Assembly (NCBI RefSeq): GCF_026914185.1
Contig: NC_070565.1
Coordinates: 5,766,001-5,830,000 of the forward strand
Direction: 5' to 3'
DNA length: 64,000 nt
DNA from: Puccinia triticina
Taxonomy: Eukaryota; Basidiomycota; Pucciniomycetes; Pucciniales; Pucciniaceae
Position 1 is the first letter of the stretch, and every line of letters starts with the position of its first letter. The translations under genes were made by a program, and so were the position numbers. The notes beneath the pieces are model-generated. The model was not told the DNA's origin, did not search any database, and worked only from the letters and a program-made list of their open reading frames with translations. Shown here one piece after another: positions 55,172 through 64,000 of the stretch.

Positions 55172-55795
55172 ATGATCGATCTCCAGGAAGCAGCAGCCAC
55201 CCCCTTAGATACATCGAATGTCGAACAATCCGCGTCAGATGAGGCTGAAGTTACACCCGATAATCCTCAAGAATTCCCTCCGATTCCTCCACCTCCAGAA
55301 GCCACCTACCGATCCAAGGACGAATGCTTTCAAAGCATCCAAAAATGGGCTCTCGAGCATGGATTCGCCATCACAACCGCCAGCTCCTACAAAGTCAAAA
55401 ACAGAATATGTGTTAAATATCAGTGTGACAAATCTGGCGCTTATCGACCGCATCGGAAGCCCGTTGAGCCCCCTGACGAGTCTGGAGAACTTACTATCAC
55501 GCCTCCTGAAGATTCCGAAGAGCCCACCCTTCTCAACAAGTCCAAAGAGTCCGAGGATCTATCCGATACACCCAAAGATACCGCAAAGAAAGTCCGAATG
55601 AACAATGCCAATCAATCTCGAAAAGCTGATTGCCCGTTTCGACTGCTTTTAAGGTGCAATCTAGACACCAACAAGTGTTTCTTAGTTGTCAAAAACGCCA
55701 ATCACAACCACGGGCCATCAGATTATCCAGCTGCACACACGATCCACCAAAGATTCACTGTTGAGACGCTGTGGAACTACTCTTTGGGGGAATAG
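55172..55795 (+). pseudogene. Truncated FAR1-type domain of a third MULE copy
   Basis: The frame of 207 codons resembles the N-terminal part of copies 1 and 2: a P-rich leader (PPPPEATYRSKDE), then QKWALEHGFAITTASS, VKYQCDKSGAYRPHR, an acidic insertion, DCPFRLLLRC, NHNHGPSDYPAAHT and IHQRF. It stops where the transposase domain should begin (WNYSLGE). No transposase, SWIM or OTU sequence follows. It may be a 3'-truncated element or a stand-alone DNA-binding derivative. Confidence 0.75.
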
Positions 55796-55888
55796 AGTTT
55801 AGAGAGGGATGAGTGCGTGAAAAGCTGCCTCTCAGGTTGGGAGAGTAATATGGGACAAGAATAAGAGTATGGACTCTTAAAGAAAAGT

Positions 55889-56565
55889 GTGGCTGATGAA
55901 GTATTGAGAATAGTGCTTTCTAGACGAAATCAAGGGGGAAAATATACTGTAAAATATGTGGTAAAATAGGCTATGTAATTCTTATTCTGTGACCAGGGAT
56001 GCAAAGTGACAATCTGATGGGGGACAAACAGAATGGGCCAAAAAGGCTCTACATTTATAGTGAGGGGACAACAGGTGGTTCTGAGACGAAGAGAAAGATG
56101 GGAACAGAGTACAAAAAGCCTCCAACAAGGTGACAAGGCAACAAACCAACAAGGCATCTACTACATGGCTTGGGATGACATAAGAGGAAAACAATAACCA
56201 TGGCGCATCAGCCGCCATGCATCTGAGAAAGAGTTACGCCTTGCTGGAATATAGAGGAGTTAATTCTAGTGAACACTCAGGGTCCTTCCTAATAGTCTGG
56301 CTCTGTTTGATGGTGGACTTTCTCCCACTTTGAACCTGATTTTGTACATATTTTATTACCCATTGTGGAGGGCCATCCATGAAAGTGAATACTGAGAAGT
56401 TGAGGCGCCTTGTAGAGATGATTCTAGGCTATTATAAAGTGTCTGTGGGCGTGGATTACATGTACCAGAGTGATTTCTAGAGGGTGTTGGGCGGTGATCC
56501 CTTCCTGGTGAGTGTCTGAGTGATGTAATAAGGTTTTGATTAGGCTCACCACATCCACCCCCAAA
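55889..56565 (-). mobile_element. Probable LTR (minus strand) with adjacent polypurine tract
   Basis: On the minus strand AATTTGGGGGTGGA (56551-56565) is immediately followed by TGTGGTGAGCC. A matching CCACA occurs at about 55889, giving TGTGG...CCACA ends about 660 bp apart. A polypurine tract directly 5' of a TG start is typical of a 3' LTR. Part of it matches 44480-44540 in inverted orientation. It could be the 3' LTR of the Gypsy element to the right, but a second AATTTGGGGGTGGATGTGG at 57960-57975 is an equally good start. Confidence 0.5.
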
Positions 56566-56992
56566 TTAGATGATGTCCCCATCATCCAACCTTGAGTGAG
56601 GTGTGACAAAGAGAGGAGAAAGAAAATAGGGCAAGGCAAAAGAAGACTGTGACGTGGCAAGTTGTTTTTTGGGCAGATTTTTTTGTATGTTTGATTTTCC
56701 TTCTAGCGTAAAAAGAATTGAGTTGAGTTTGAAGAATAGAAAAGATATGAACAAGTGAGACAGAAATAGGATTTGGTTGATTTATATTTCTTTAGTGAAT
56801 TTTATGCTGTTTTTCTTGTTTGATTTCATAGTAATCTTCCAGGAAATAATGTGACGATGAAAAGGTATAGCTAGATGAAGAACTAAAGGAAAAATGTAAC
56901 AAGAATTTTTAGTGGAAATGGGTGGAGAAACCACCCCCAAATTGGTGTGATCCTTGCGGCGTAGCTATCCTTAGTTTCGTCTCCAGGGCTGT

Positions 56993-57325
56993 TTATGTCA
57001 TCCGCGCTAGAAGTTCCAGATCTCGGCGCTCCTCCTTCGTCGTTGCTCGCGCTTCCAATAGCAATCCGTCGGCTTTCGCGCCATCAAGAGCTCCAATAGC
57101 TTTATTAGCCCCCTCCCGACTTGTGAACACAACCAGTGCAAATAACTCCATCCCAGATCCGACGTGTGGCGTAAAAGATTCTCTGATAGGTCCGTGCTCT
57201 TTTAGAGCTTCTGTGATGTCTGCGGCGGACGTTCCCGGCGCGATATTAAAGAGATAGATGGGCCAGAACTGTGCTAAGGAGATTTCTGCTGGCTGATGTG
57301 AAGGGAATTTATAATTTTCACTCAT
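56993..57325 (-). CDS. Small RRM-fold RNA-binding protein
   Basis: It predicts 110 aa from the ATG at 57325. Residues 22-105 fit one RNA-recognition motif: RNP2-like IYLFNI, the helix TSAADITEALKEHGPI, RNP1-like MELFALVVF, and the second helix SREGANKAIGALDGA, ending with a charged helix. A TCTCGCGAGA palindrome lies about 90 bp upstream. It is on the same strand as the Gypsy element and downstream of pol, so it may be a captured host gene or a host gene trapped between TE parts. The frame may extend by splicing beyond 56993. Confidence 0.6.
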   Translation of the reverse strand: MSENYKFPSHQPAEISLAQFWPIYLFNIAPGTSAADITEALKEHGPIRESFTPHVGSGMELFALVVFTSREGANKAIGALDGAKADGLLLEARATTKEERRDLELLARMT

Positions 57326-58038
57326 TTTGAAGGGTTTGTTACTGAGCTGATCACGAAAAATGCTTATCCGAACAGGTTGGCGAGATGTAAGTGTGTCGTG
57401 GTAAGAAAGCTCTCGCGAGATGGAGGAAAGAAACTGGGGAGTGCGCTGGTCGGTCAAACCCCTCAAACAGCAAGCACCACGCGATTCGTCTCCGGTCTAG
57501 CTTCTAGATGGTATTGTGCGCCGCGTTGTTAGCAAGGCCACCTTTGACTGAGGACGGCGCTACCGCTATCGCCTCAAGCACCATTTCCAGTCCAAGTTGT
57601 GCAAGCTATGCTTGATGTTTTCGTTTTTGGACCGGCCTAGGCCGGAAACTTGTTTTCTTTAATTTGTACCGATGTTATTTTTACTGACCCGCCAAGAGCT
57701 CGAAGTCGGCGTGGTCGCAGAGATGTAGGCCAAAGATCATGTTACGGGCCAGCCGAAAGCTGTGAGTCCTTGTGGTCACGGAGATGGGCCGAAGGTCATG
57801 TTACTGGCTAGACAAAAGCTTGTAGTCCGGCGTGGTCGCAGAGATCTAAGCCGATGGTCTTGTTCCCAACTAGCCGAAGGTCCGAAGTCCTCGGATTCTT
57901 CCGAGCAAAAGGAGAGCACCCAAAGCTACATAAAGGGGATTGAGATGATGACAAAAATCCACATCCACCCCCAAATTCCTCATTACTATCAGTCCTTGCT
58001 AAACCAACACACAAACTTCGCCTCTTCTCCTGTTGACC
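57326..58038. repeat. Intergenic with 60-61-bp tandem repeat
   Basis: About three units run between 57690 and 57895, keyed by GTGGTCGCAGAGATGTAGGC, GTGGTCACGGAGATGGGCC and GTGGTCGCAGAGATCTAAGC at 57710, 57771 and 57831. A perfect CCGGCCTAGGCCGG palindrome lies near 57631-57645. A polypurine-like AATTTGGGGGTGGA (minus) is at 57962-57975. No gene is recognised. Confidence 0.65.
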
Positions 58039-58455
58039 ATGTCTTTTATTCCCGAATCGCCTGTTGATGGTGCCTGGGACCCAAACTCCCAAACAAACGC
58101 GCGCAGCGGTTACGGCGAAACCAATACTCCCTTATCTTTAGTAAATAATTATCCCCTAGGTTCACAAAACTATCCTATCTTAATCCACTCCGACGACGAA
58201 GATTTCATCGCTGGAGCACATGTAGCAGCCTCCTATGTTACTTGGGTTGTTGAGCTCCCGCAACTTCATGTTTTTCGGCAACGCCTCCGCCTCCTTGTCG
58301 CCAGAGCGCAATTCCAACATAATCAACCAACTAGAAGAGCTCGTCAAAATGGCCGTGCCCGCGGCAGTCGTCCGGTGGTCCTGGAATTCCGCCATGTTGA
58401 GCGCGAATTTGAGGCGCTGATAAATGGTAGCTTTGAGATTCAAATGGCCTACTAA
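58039..58455 (+). CDS. Hypothetical ORF antisense to the Gypsy element
   Basis: It is an uninterrupted frame of 138 codons starting MSFIPESPVDGAWDP, with no known domain. Its first half has natural-looking composition (acidic HSDDEDF). The second half is Arg-rich, and another frame there (RNSNIINQLEELVKM) looks more protein-like, so a frameshift near 58235 is possible. Orientation is opposite to pol and it lies between pol and the candidate LTR. It could be an antisense accessory ORF or a gag fragment of another element. Confidence 0.35.
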   Translation: MSFIPESPVDGAWDPNSQTNARSGYGETNTPLSLVNNYPLGSQNYPILIHSDDEDFIAGAHVAASYVTWVVELPQLHVFRQRLRLLVARAQFQHNQPTRRARQNGRARGSRPVVLEFRHVEREFEALINGSFEIQMAY

Positions 58456-58784
58456 GTAAGCCCCTAATTTCTTTTTTTTTTTACTGAAATTAACTCTTTT
58501 ATTTTACTAATTTATGCTTCCTATCGGCGACACCAGTCCCCCACTTCTTTTTCTCTTTCTTTTTTTTTTTTTTTTTTTTGTGTGTTTTTATTGGTTTAGC
58601 ACTTATTTTTCGACCCCTGTTTTGACAGAAATCATCTTCTATTCTTTTCTTGAGTTATTCTTTTATATTTTTTTTTTTTTTTTGTTTTAAATCTTGAAAG
58701 CCCTTATAGATCTAACGTCTGAAATGTGAATAGCCATAGAAAATTTAATCTTTCCCAAAAAAAAGCAACGACACCAGAATAAAA
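58456..58784. other. T-rich spacer
   Basis: Long T runs (58469-58481, 58559-58579, 58669-58683) separate the antisense ORF from the end of Gypsy pol. On the element's own strand these are A runs downstream of the pol stop. No ORF. Confidence 0.6.
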
Positions 58785-61700
58785 TCAGAGTTTTCTTGAA
58801 TGGAACAGCTTCACATGAGGCGCCGCATACCTGCGCTTGAGTTCTTGACCGTCAAGTTCTTCTAAAGTATATGAGCCACTTTTTTCTTGTGATTTTATGC
58901 GGTACGGCCCATTCCAGCGGTTTTCAAAGAGCTTTCCCCACTGACTTTCTAGAGATTTATTGTACACAAGAACTAGGGATCCCGGCGCAAGCGGTCCTCT
59001 GTCTGGTTTCTTCTGATTCCAATATTCGGCAGAATTTTCCCTGGAGTCCTTCATGTTCTTGTAAGCCTCTTGCAAAATTGATTCTCTCCTCTCCAGTTGG
59101 CGAACTCTGGCAAATAGGAGGTCTGCGGTTGATTTTACTGACTCCCAATCAGTCCCTAAGAAAGTTTCCAGTTCGAGGTCAATTGGTAAAACCGCCGGTT
59201 GGCCAAACATGAGTTCATAAGGCGTATAACCAGTGGTTCTCTTTGTAGAAACTCTATCCGCAAAAAGGACAAGAGATAAGTAGCTGCGCCATTTCTTCCC
59301 GTCCGTCCCAGCCAGTTTAACCAAGGTATCTTTGATGGGCTGATGACCTCTTTCTACCATCCCGTTTGCTTCCGGATAATATGGCGTAGTGACTTTTACC
59401 ATGGATCCTTTCTGCTTTAAGCAATCCTGAAGTTCCTTCCCAAATTCCGCCCCGCCGTCGACTACAACTGTGTGAGGTGCGCCATATCTGAAAATCCATT
59501 CGTCCGTAAACCACTGCGCAATCTTCTTAGCTTTAAGAGTTTCCAATCCCACAGCTTCGACCCATCCGGAGAGATCATCTCTTGCAATCACTAGGTATTT
59601 CCACTTTCCCGCTTTAATATGTACTGTATCCATACTGACGCGCCCAAAAATGGTAGATTTCCCTGTTGCGTGCTTATGTTCCAAAGGTTTCAAGGGGCTT
59701 CTCTTCTGACAGGCGTCGCAGGACTGGACCCAACTCTTGACTTTTCTTTTCATGTGCGGCCACCAAAACCTAAGCTTAGTCCGTTTGTAAGTTTCTTCCA
59801 CTCCTCTATGGCCAAGTTGTTCGTGAAGCGCCTCCAGAATGTGTTCTTGGTATTTTGGATTGCTGATAACTAGTTGCGGGAAAGGTTTATTTCTCTTTTT
59901 AAGTTTGCCGTCAGAGACCATGAAGCCGGCAGATTTAAGCTTTATGACTTTCCAATCCGCGTCAGAGGTATCTGTTGGCCTATTTAGAGTGAGCAAATAT
60001 TCTTGAAGCTTGCCCCAAATTCCTTCTTGCTGAAATTGACCGCACTCCACCCCCAAATTTAAAGTGTTAACCTCTTTGACGCCAAAACCGGGGTGAGGCT
60101 TAATCCATTTCTCATCTTCGTCAAAACTGGGCTGCTCTCCTTCATCATCGTCTGGCGGTCTTCTAGATAATCCGTCGGGCATAGTGAAAGTTTTCCCAGG
60201 GACGTGAACCAAATTATAAGAGAATAATTGAATAAAAGCCACCCAACGAGTCATGGGAGCATTTGGAAGATCAGGTGAGTTAATCATTTCTATAAGGCTT
60301 TTAGCGTCCACTAAGAGGTCGAATTGCTGGCCCCAAAGCTGAGTTTGTAATTTTTTTAGGATTTTTGCGACGCCACAGAGCTCCAGTTTTGATTGAGAAT
60401 ATCTGGATTCCACCGGCGAAAAACCACGGATTCGTATAAGACTGGCCTGTCTTTCTGGTTATCTTCTTGAGTGAATACTGCTCCTGCCGCGATGTAGCTA
60501 GAATCCACCCTAATTTTATTTTTCCCGCTCCTTCAGAGTAGTCCAATTTCTTTAGAGTTATATCATGACCTACTATCTGTTTCAAAAGATCAAACGCATC
60601 CTGGCACTCCTTTTTCCAGTTCCATTCCGCGTCTTTTCTGGTTAATTTTCTAAGCGGTGCGGCAAGCTCTGAAAGTCCCTTAATAAACATCCTGACATAG
60701 ACGCAGACTCCTAGAAAACCTCGAACTTCCGTTGCATTTTTCGGTACCGGCCATGTTTCAATTTTATTTAGCTGTTTTTTCAAAATTCTTCTGACCTCCT
60801 TGCACACAACATGACCTACGAGATCCAACGCGGGGACGCAGCATGCAAATTTCTTTCCCGAAATTGTGAGTCCAGCTTCCTCTATTCTAAACAAGATCCG
60901 CTCCAGAGTGACGGCGTACTCCCAGATAAATTTCCTGATGCCAGGGTTTTCTGCCAAAGTTTTTTGATTGTAATCTGAAACAGGACCTTTTATACCACCA
61001 TCATCAATGAATATACCAACATTTTGAGGAATTTCGTCTTGTAGAATCCACATCATTTGCGCCTGGTATACGGCGACAGAATTGGTTGCTCCTTGTGGTA
61101 ATCTGGTAAGTTGGAATCGTCCCAGAGGAGTTTCAAAGGTGGTTAATGGCCTAGATTCTAATGATAAATCTCTTTCATCGTAGCCTCCCATTATATCTCC
61201 CAGACCGTAGCAAGCTCTCCCGGTAAAAGATTCAATTAATTCTTCCGGTGAAGGCGGTATTCCAGAGTCCTTAATGGTTACTTTATTAAGTTTTTGTAAG
61301 TCGTGGACAATCCTGAGCCTTCCATCTTGTTTTTTGACGCAAAAGACCGGACTAGAATAAGAGGAATAAGACTGTTCGAATGCGCTCCCGTACTAACTCT
61401 ATGAATTGATCTTTGATTGCGGCAGGAATTGGAATAGGTCGCTGCTGCCAAGGTTCGTGGGCGATGACGGGAATGATGTAAGGTTTTCCGTAAGTGTGTT
61501 TGAGAAGTCCTCTCTCTTCCTCCCGAGAAGCAAGTCCTCCCTGCCGCATTACAATGATATGTTTGAATAATTTAAGTTCTTCAGGTTTGAGCCACCCGGG
61601 TGGACCGAAATTAATGACTTTAAGGCGGTCTTCTGTGATTTTCCAAGTAGGGGTAAAATTAGGCGGGTGAGGAGTTAAAGGTGTTACATAAGGATCTCTA

Positions 61701-61831
61701 GATAAAGGAGGACTACATAAGGGTGAGTTTATGTTCTGCGGCATGAACTGATTTACTGGCTTGATTTTTTTTGACATTGATTTATATTTTGCCGCAAACA
61801 CTAACTTTTCTTCTACACTATATTTGGGCAC
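58785..61831 (-). pseudogene. Ty3/Gypsy pol: RT, RNase H and integrase, frameshifted
   Basis: Translation runs leftward from 61831. The RT entry (PWQQRPIPIPAAIKDQF) is followed by a frameshift near 61375. RT motifs then continue with LTRLPQGATNS and FIDDGG ([FY]xDD), and GFLGVCVYVR. Further frame changes near 60535 and 60420 disrupt the RNase H start. RNase H resumes (SRYSQSKLELCGV, LLVDAKSLIEM). Integrase is intact: LGHRGVEETYKRT and CDACQKRS (zinc finger), VSMDTVHI, VVVDGGAEFG and PEANGMVERG (D, D, E), plus a GPY-type module RWNGPYRI. It ends at 58785 with no chromodomain. The integrase half is a 542-codon open frame, so decay is recent or partial. Confidence 0.88.
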
Positions 61832-61842
61832 CTTCCAATCAC

Positions 61843-64000
61843 CTACTTCTGGAAGGTGCCAGAAGCTAAAAAATGACTCGAGGTTGCGGCTGAATTGACA
61901 GGAAAAGTGGTCTCGTATTTTTGGTTTGATGGGTTTAAAATTGGAACCAGGTAAGTCTGACCATTTTTATTTATTGAGAGGGATTCCACACCGCTGTCCT
62001 TGAATTGAATAGCAGCTGAGACGTCTGTCAACCATGGTTTTCCTAGTATAGGCTGTACCGTCGCAGAAGAGACCCAGAAATGCACTTCTTTTGTAATATT
62101 TCCTACTTTAACCGGTACATTTTCCGCAATTCCCAGAATGTCACTCTTGTGTCCGCCAATACCGCGCAGTTTCATAGGTTTTTGAGTAATTATAAGCCCC
62201 ATTTTCCCCGCTAGATCCCTGGGTAAAAGATTAACTTGAGAACCGTTGTCTAAGAGCGCCTGAATTTGCTTTCCATTAATGGTGACGGCAACATATCCTA
62301 AGGGGCAAGCGTAATGCGCCGGACCACTATCTTGCGCTTCCTCCTCTTCGTCTTCAGAGTTGACGTCGACAGCATTGGTTGTCTTAGGTTGATCTATAGG
62401 AACTCTTTTAGGACTAATCTTCTTTTTGAATGCATCCACGGCGCCGTTAGATATGGCGAAAACTTCCCCAATGGTGAGTTGAATTTTCTCATTTAACATT
62501 TGTGAGACCAACTTCTCTTCCGTGTCGGGGAACTGTGTAGCTAATGGTCTTTCCACATAGGTTTTGCGGGCAGGTTTCTCCTTTGTTGGCGCGCTGGTAG
62601 AGTCCTGAGGCGTGAGGATTTTAACCTTCTTTGGTGTGGGTTTTTCTTTTCTTGAAGATGCGGGAAGCGGAACTGGGTCATAATCATCCTGTCGAGCAAT
62701 CTCCAGGATCCTCTCGTCGTCGACGTCCATGAGCTCTTCCTTTGTGTTTCTGACTTTCTTTGTTTTCGAATTGTCTGACTCTTCAGGATATTCTGTTCCA
62801 CTTCTTGTTCTCTTTCCAATGTCGCAGTCAAAAGTGTCTTCCTCCGCGTATTCAACCTCCTCAAGCTTTCCAAAAGAGGTCTGGACTTCTGGTGCGCTAT
62901 CTTCCTTTTTTCCCGTATGCGTTCCTGGCGGTAGATTGATAACCCCCGCTGTTTGTCCTCTGCTTTGGTGATAAGTGTCAACTACGGTTTTAAAAGGCCT
63001 GGTTCTATCATAAGGTATTTGAGTTCCGTCTGGTAAAATAACATTGGTTCCTTCCTTTTTTACTAATCCGTTGATTTCGTCCAAGTTAACTTGATTGCAC
63101 CTGTGGATGGTATGTCCAATCATGTGACAGTAATTACATTTATAGCTAGATGGAGACCGGTCTAGTTGGGCGGGTTTATAAGGAACGTGACTTGAGGACA
63201 CAAATGGAGATGGCTGCTTTTGTACATTCCAGCTAGAGAGGCTTTTAGTAAGTTGATCCATAGCATTGTCTTTTGGTTGAGCTTTCTGCGCCGGCGGCTG
63301 AATTGTTCGAATTTCTTTCTGAATGTTTTCGTTGTTTAAAATGGCCATAGTCCTAAGCTCTCTATTAATATAGTCCAAGATAGTGTTATACGGCGGAAGA
63401 ATGTGAGATCCATCCAAGGCCATTTCCATGTGGTTATCTCTTATGAGTTCGCGGTTTACGGCGATCCGGATAGGAAAAGATAAGCAATTTAGAACCGAGT
63501 GCCTGATTTCTTCCGCGCTAACCATGTGTCGACAGCGTACTAAGTAGGCTACTAAGTTTTCTAGCTGGATACTGAAATCCTGGAACTCCTTCTGGGTTTT
63601 GATTCCCTTCGCCATCGTGGTTGAAATAAGTTTGTCCAAATCATTCCTTGTGTACTGCAGAAGCGGAAGCATTTTTCCCCAACGTTGAACTAATTTAAGC
63701 TTGAGTTTTTCCCAGTCGTGTCTTTCCCGCTCCGCCATTTCCTGTACTTCTTTGATTAAAGATTCCCCTTCCAAGAAGAATATAATTTGTAAAGCAATAT
63801 CAGATCCTTGGGCGCCATCCAATCTAGCCGCGTATTCCAGGCGCTTAATAAAATCTCCAATGTCCATGTTTGTACCATCAAAGATAAGTCCTTTGGCGCC
63901 AGCTTTGATTTTAACTGGTTTCCTTCCAAATGGTTCTGGGTTATAGGCGGGGAGCTGAATGCTAGTTTGTAAGAAATGTGGCGTAACTTGAGCTGCTGCG
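61843..64000 (-). CDS. Ty3/Gypsy gag with zinc knuckle and protease (partial at window edge)
   Basis: The frame remains open to the right edge; the Met at 63867 is internal to an extension that reads PAYNPEPFGRKPVKI just upstream, so the true start is beyond 64000. The capsid-like region includes LVQRWGKMLPLLQYT and ENLVAYLVRCR. A CCHC knuckle is seen as CNYCHMIGHTIHRC (C-x2-C-x4-H-x4-C) near 63107-63150. A charged linker follows. The retropepsin part reads YACPLGYVAVTINGKQ then ALLDNGSQVNLL, with D-N-G instead of D-S/T-G, and LGKPWLTDV. It stops at 61843; pol starts in another frame, as expected for a shifted or separately translated pol. Confidence 0.88.
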   Translation of the reverse strand, partial: AAAQVTPHFLQTSIQLPAYNPEPFGRKPVKIKAGAKGLIFDGTNMDIGDFIKRLEYAARLDGAQGSDIALQIIFFLEGESLIKEVQEMAERERHDWEKLKLKLVQRWGKMLPLLQYTRNDLDKLISTTMAKGIKTQKEFQDFSIQLENLVAYLVRCRHMVSAEEIRHSVLNCLSFPIRIAVNRELIRDNHMEMALDGSHILPPYNTILDYINRELRTMAILNNENIQKEIRTIQPPAQKAQPKDNAMDQLTKSLSSWNVQKQPSPFVSSSHVPYKPAQLDRSPSSYKCNYCHMIGHTIHRCNQVNLDEINGLVKKEGTNVILPDGTQIPYDRTRPFKTVVDTYHQSRGQTAGVINLPPGTHTGKKEDSAPEVQTSFGKLEEVEYAEEDTFDCDIGKRTRSGTEYPEESDNSKTKKVRNTKEELMDVDDERILEIARQDDYDPVPLPASSRKEKPTPKKVKILTPQDSTSAPTKEKPARKTYVERPLATQFPDTEEKLVSQMLNEKIQLTIGEVFAISNGAVDAFKKKISPKRVPIDQPKTTNAVDVNSEDEEEEAQDSGPAHYACPLGYVAVTINGKQIQALLDNGSQVNLLPRDLAGKMGLIITQKPMKLRGIGGHKSDILGIAENVPVKVGNITKEVHFWVSSATVQPILGKPWLTDVSAAIQFKDSGVESLSINKNGQTYLVPILNPSNQKYETTFPVNSAATSSHFLASGTFQK

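Overview
The window reads as nuclear DNA of a rust-type basidiomycete (Pucciniales, Puccinia-like). The supporting evidence is host genes cut by many 42-100 bp GT-AG introns, a candidate secreted cysteine-rich protein, abundant foldback/MITE elements, Ty3/Gypsy remnants, and FAR1-MULE transposases of a type I associate with rust genomes. The species cannot be named from sequence alone. Exon coordinates below come from reading splice sites and phases by eye.

Layout. 1-9.1 kb is repeat-rich DNA without a recognisable gene: foldback elements at 2.3, 5.6-6.1 and 8.3-9.1 kb and a dispersed LTR-like repeat. 9.1-11.5 kb is a GC-rich island with a head-to-head pair, GPI18/PIG-V (minus) and a coiled-coil, polyQ protein (plus). 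11.5-20.5 kb is repeat territory: three arrays of palindromic minisatellites (periods 42, 36 and 45 bp), an AGCGC-rich element with a 9-bp target duplication, a Tourist-like MITE inserted in a second GCGCTA-rich element, and a Gypsy protease fragment.

22.4-42.1 kb is the gene-dense part: a secreted protein with three 8-cysteine repeats, an Atg14-like autophagy protein, a weak hypothetical exon, a 14-exon Git1/phosphate-type MFS permease, an 11-exon Vba/DHA2-type MFS transporter, TIM44, LYS4 (homoaconitase), LSM3 and a PLP2/PDCL3 phosducin-like protein. TIM44/LYS4 and LSM3/PLP2 are divergent pairs sharing promoters of about 230 bp. LYS4/LSM3 and the Vba-like transporter/TIM44 are convergent neighbours.

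42.1-56.6 kb holds two large Mutator-like transposase genes plus a truncated third. Both large genes combine a FAR1-type zinc-binding domain, a MULE transposase, a SWIM-like region, AT-hook/charged linkers and a C-terminal OTU cysteine-protease domain. Each carries one in-frame TGA. The first copy is densely marked by the octamer CGACTCCC in its 5' flank, an exon and an intron. 56.6-64 kb is a minus-strand Ty3/Gypsy element (gag, zinc knuckle, protease, RT, RNase H, integrase) with frameshifts, running off the right edge. An RRM-like ORF and an antisense ORF lie downstream of pol.

The host genes are mostly housekeeping (GPI anchors, autophagy, transport, mitochondrial import, lysine synthesis, mRNA decay/splicing, protein folding). 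The accessory signals are the secreted cysteine-repeat protein, the MULE-OTU cluster with its octamer, and the palindromic minisatellites.
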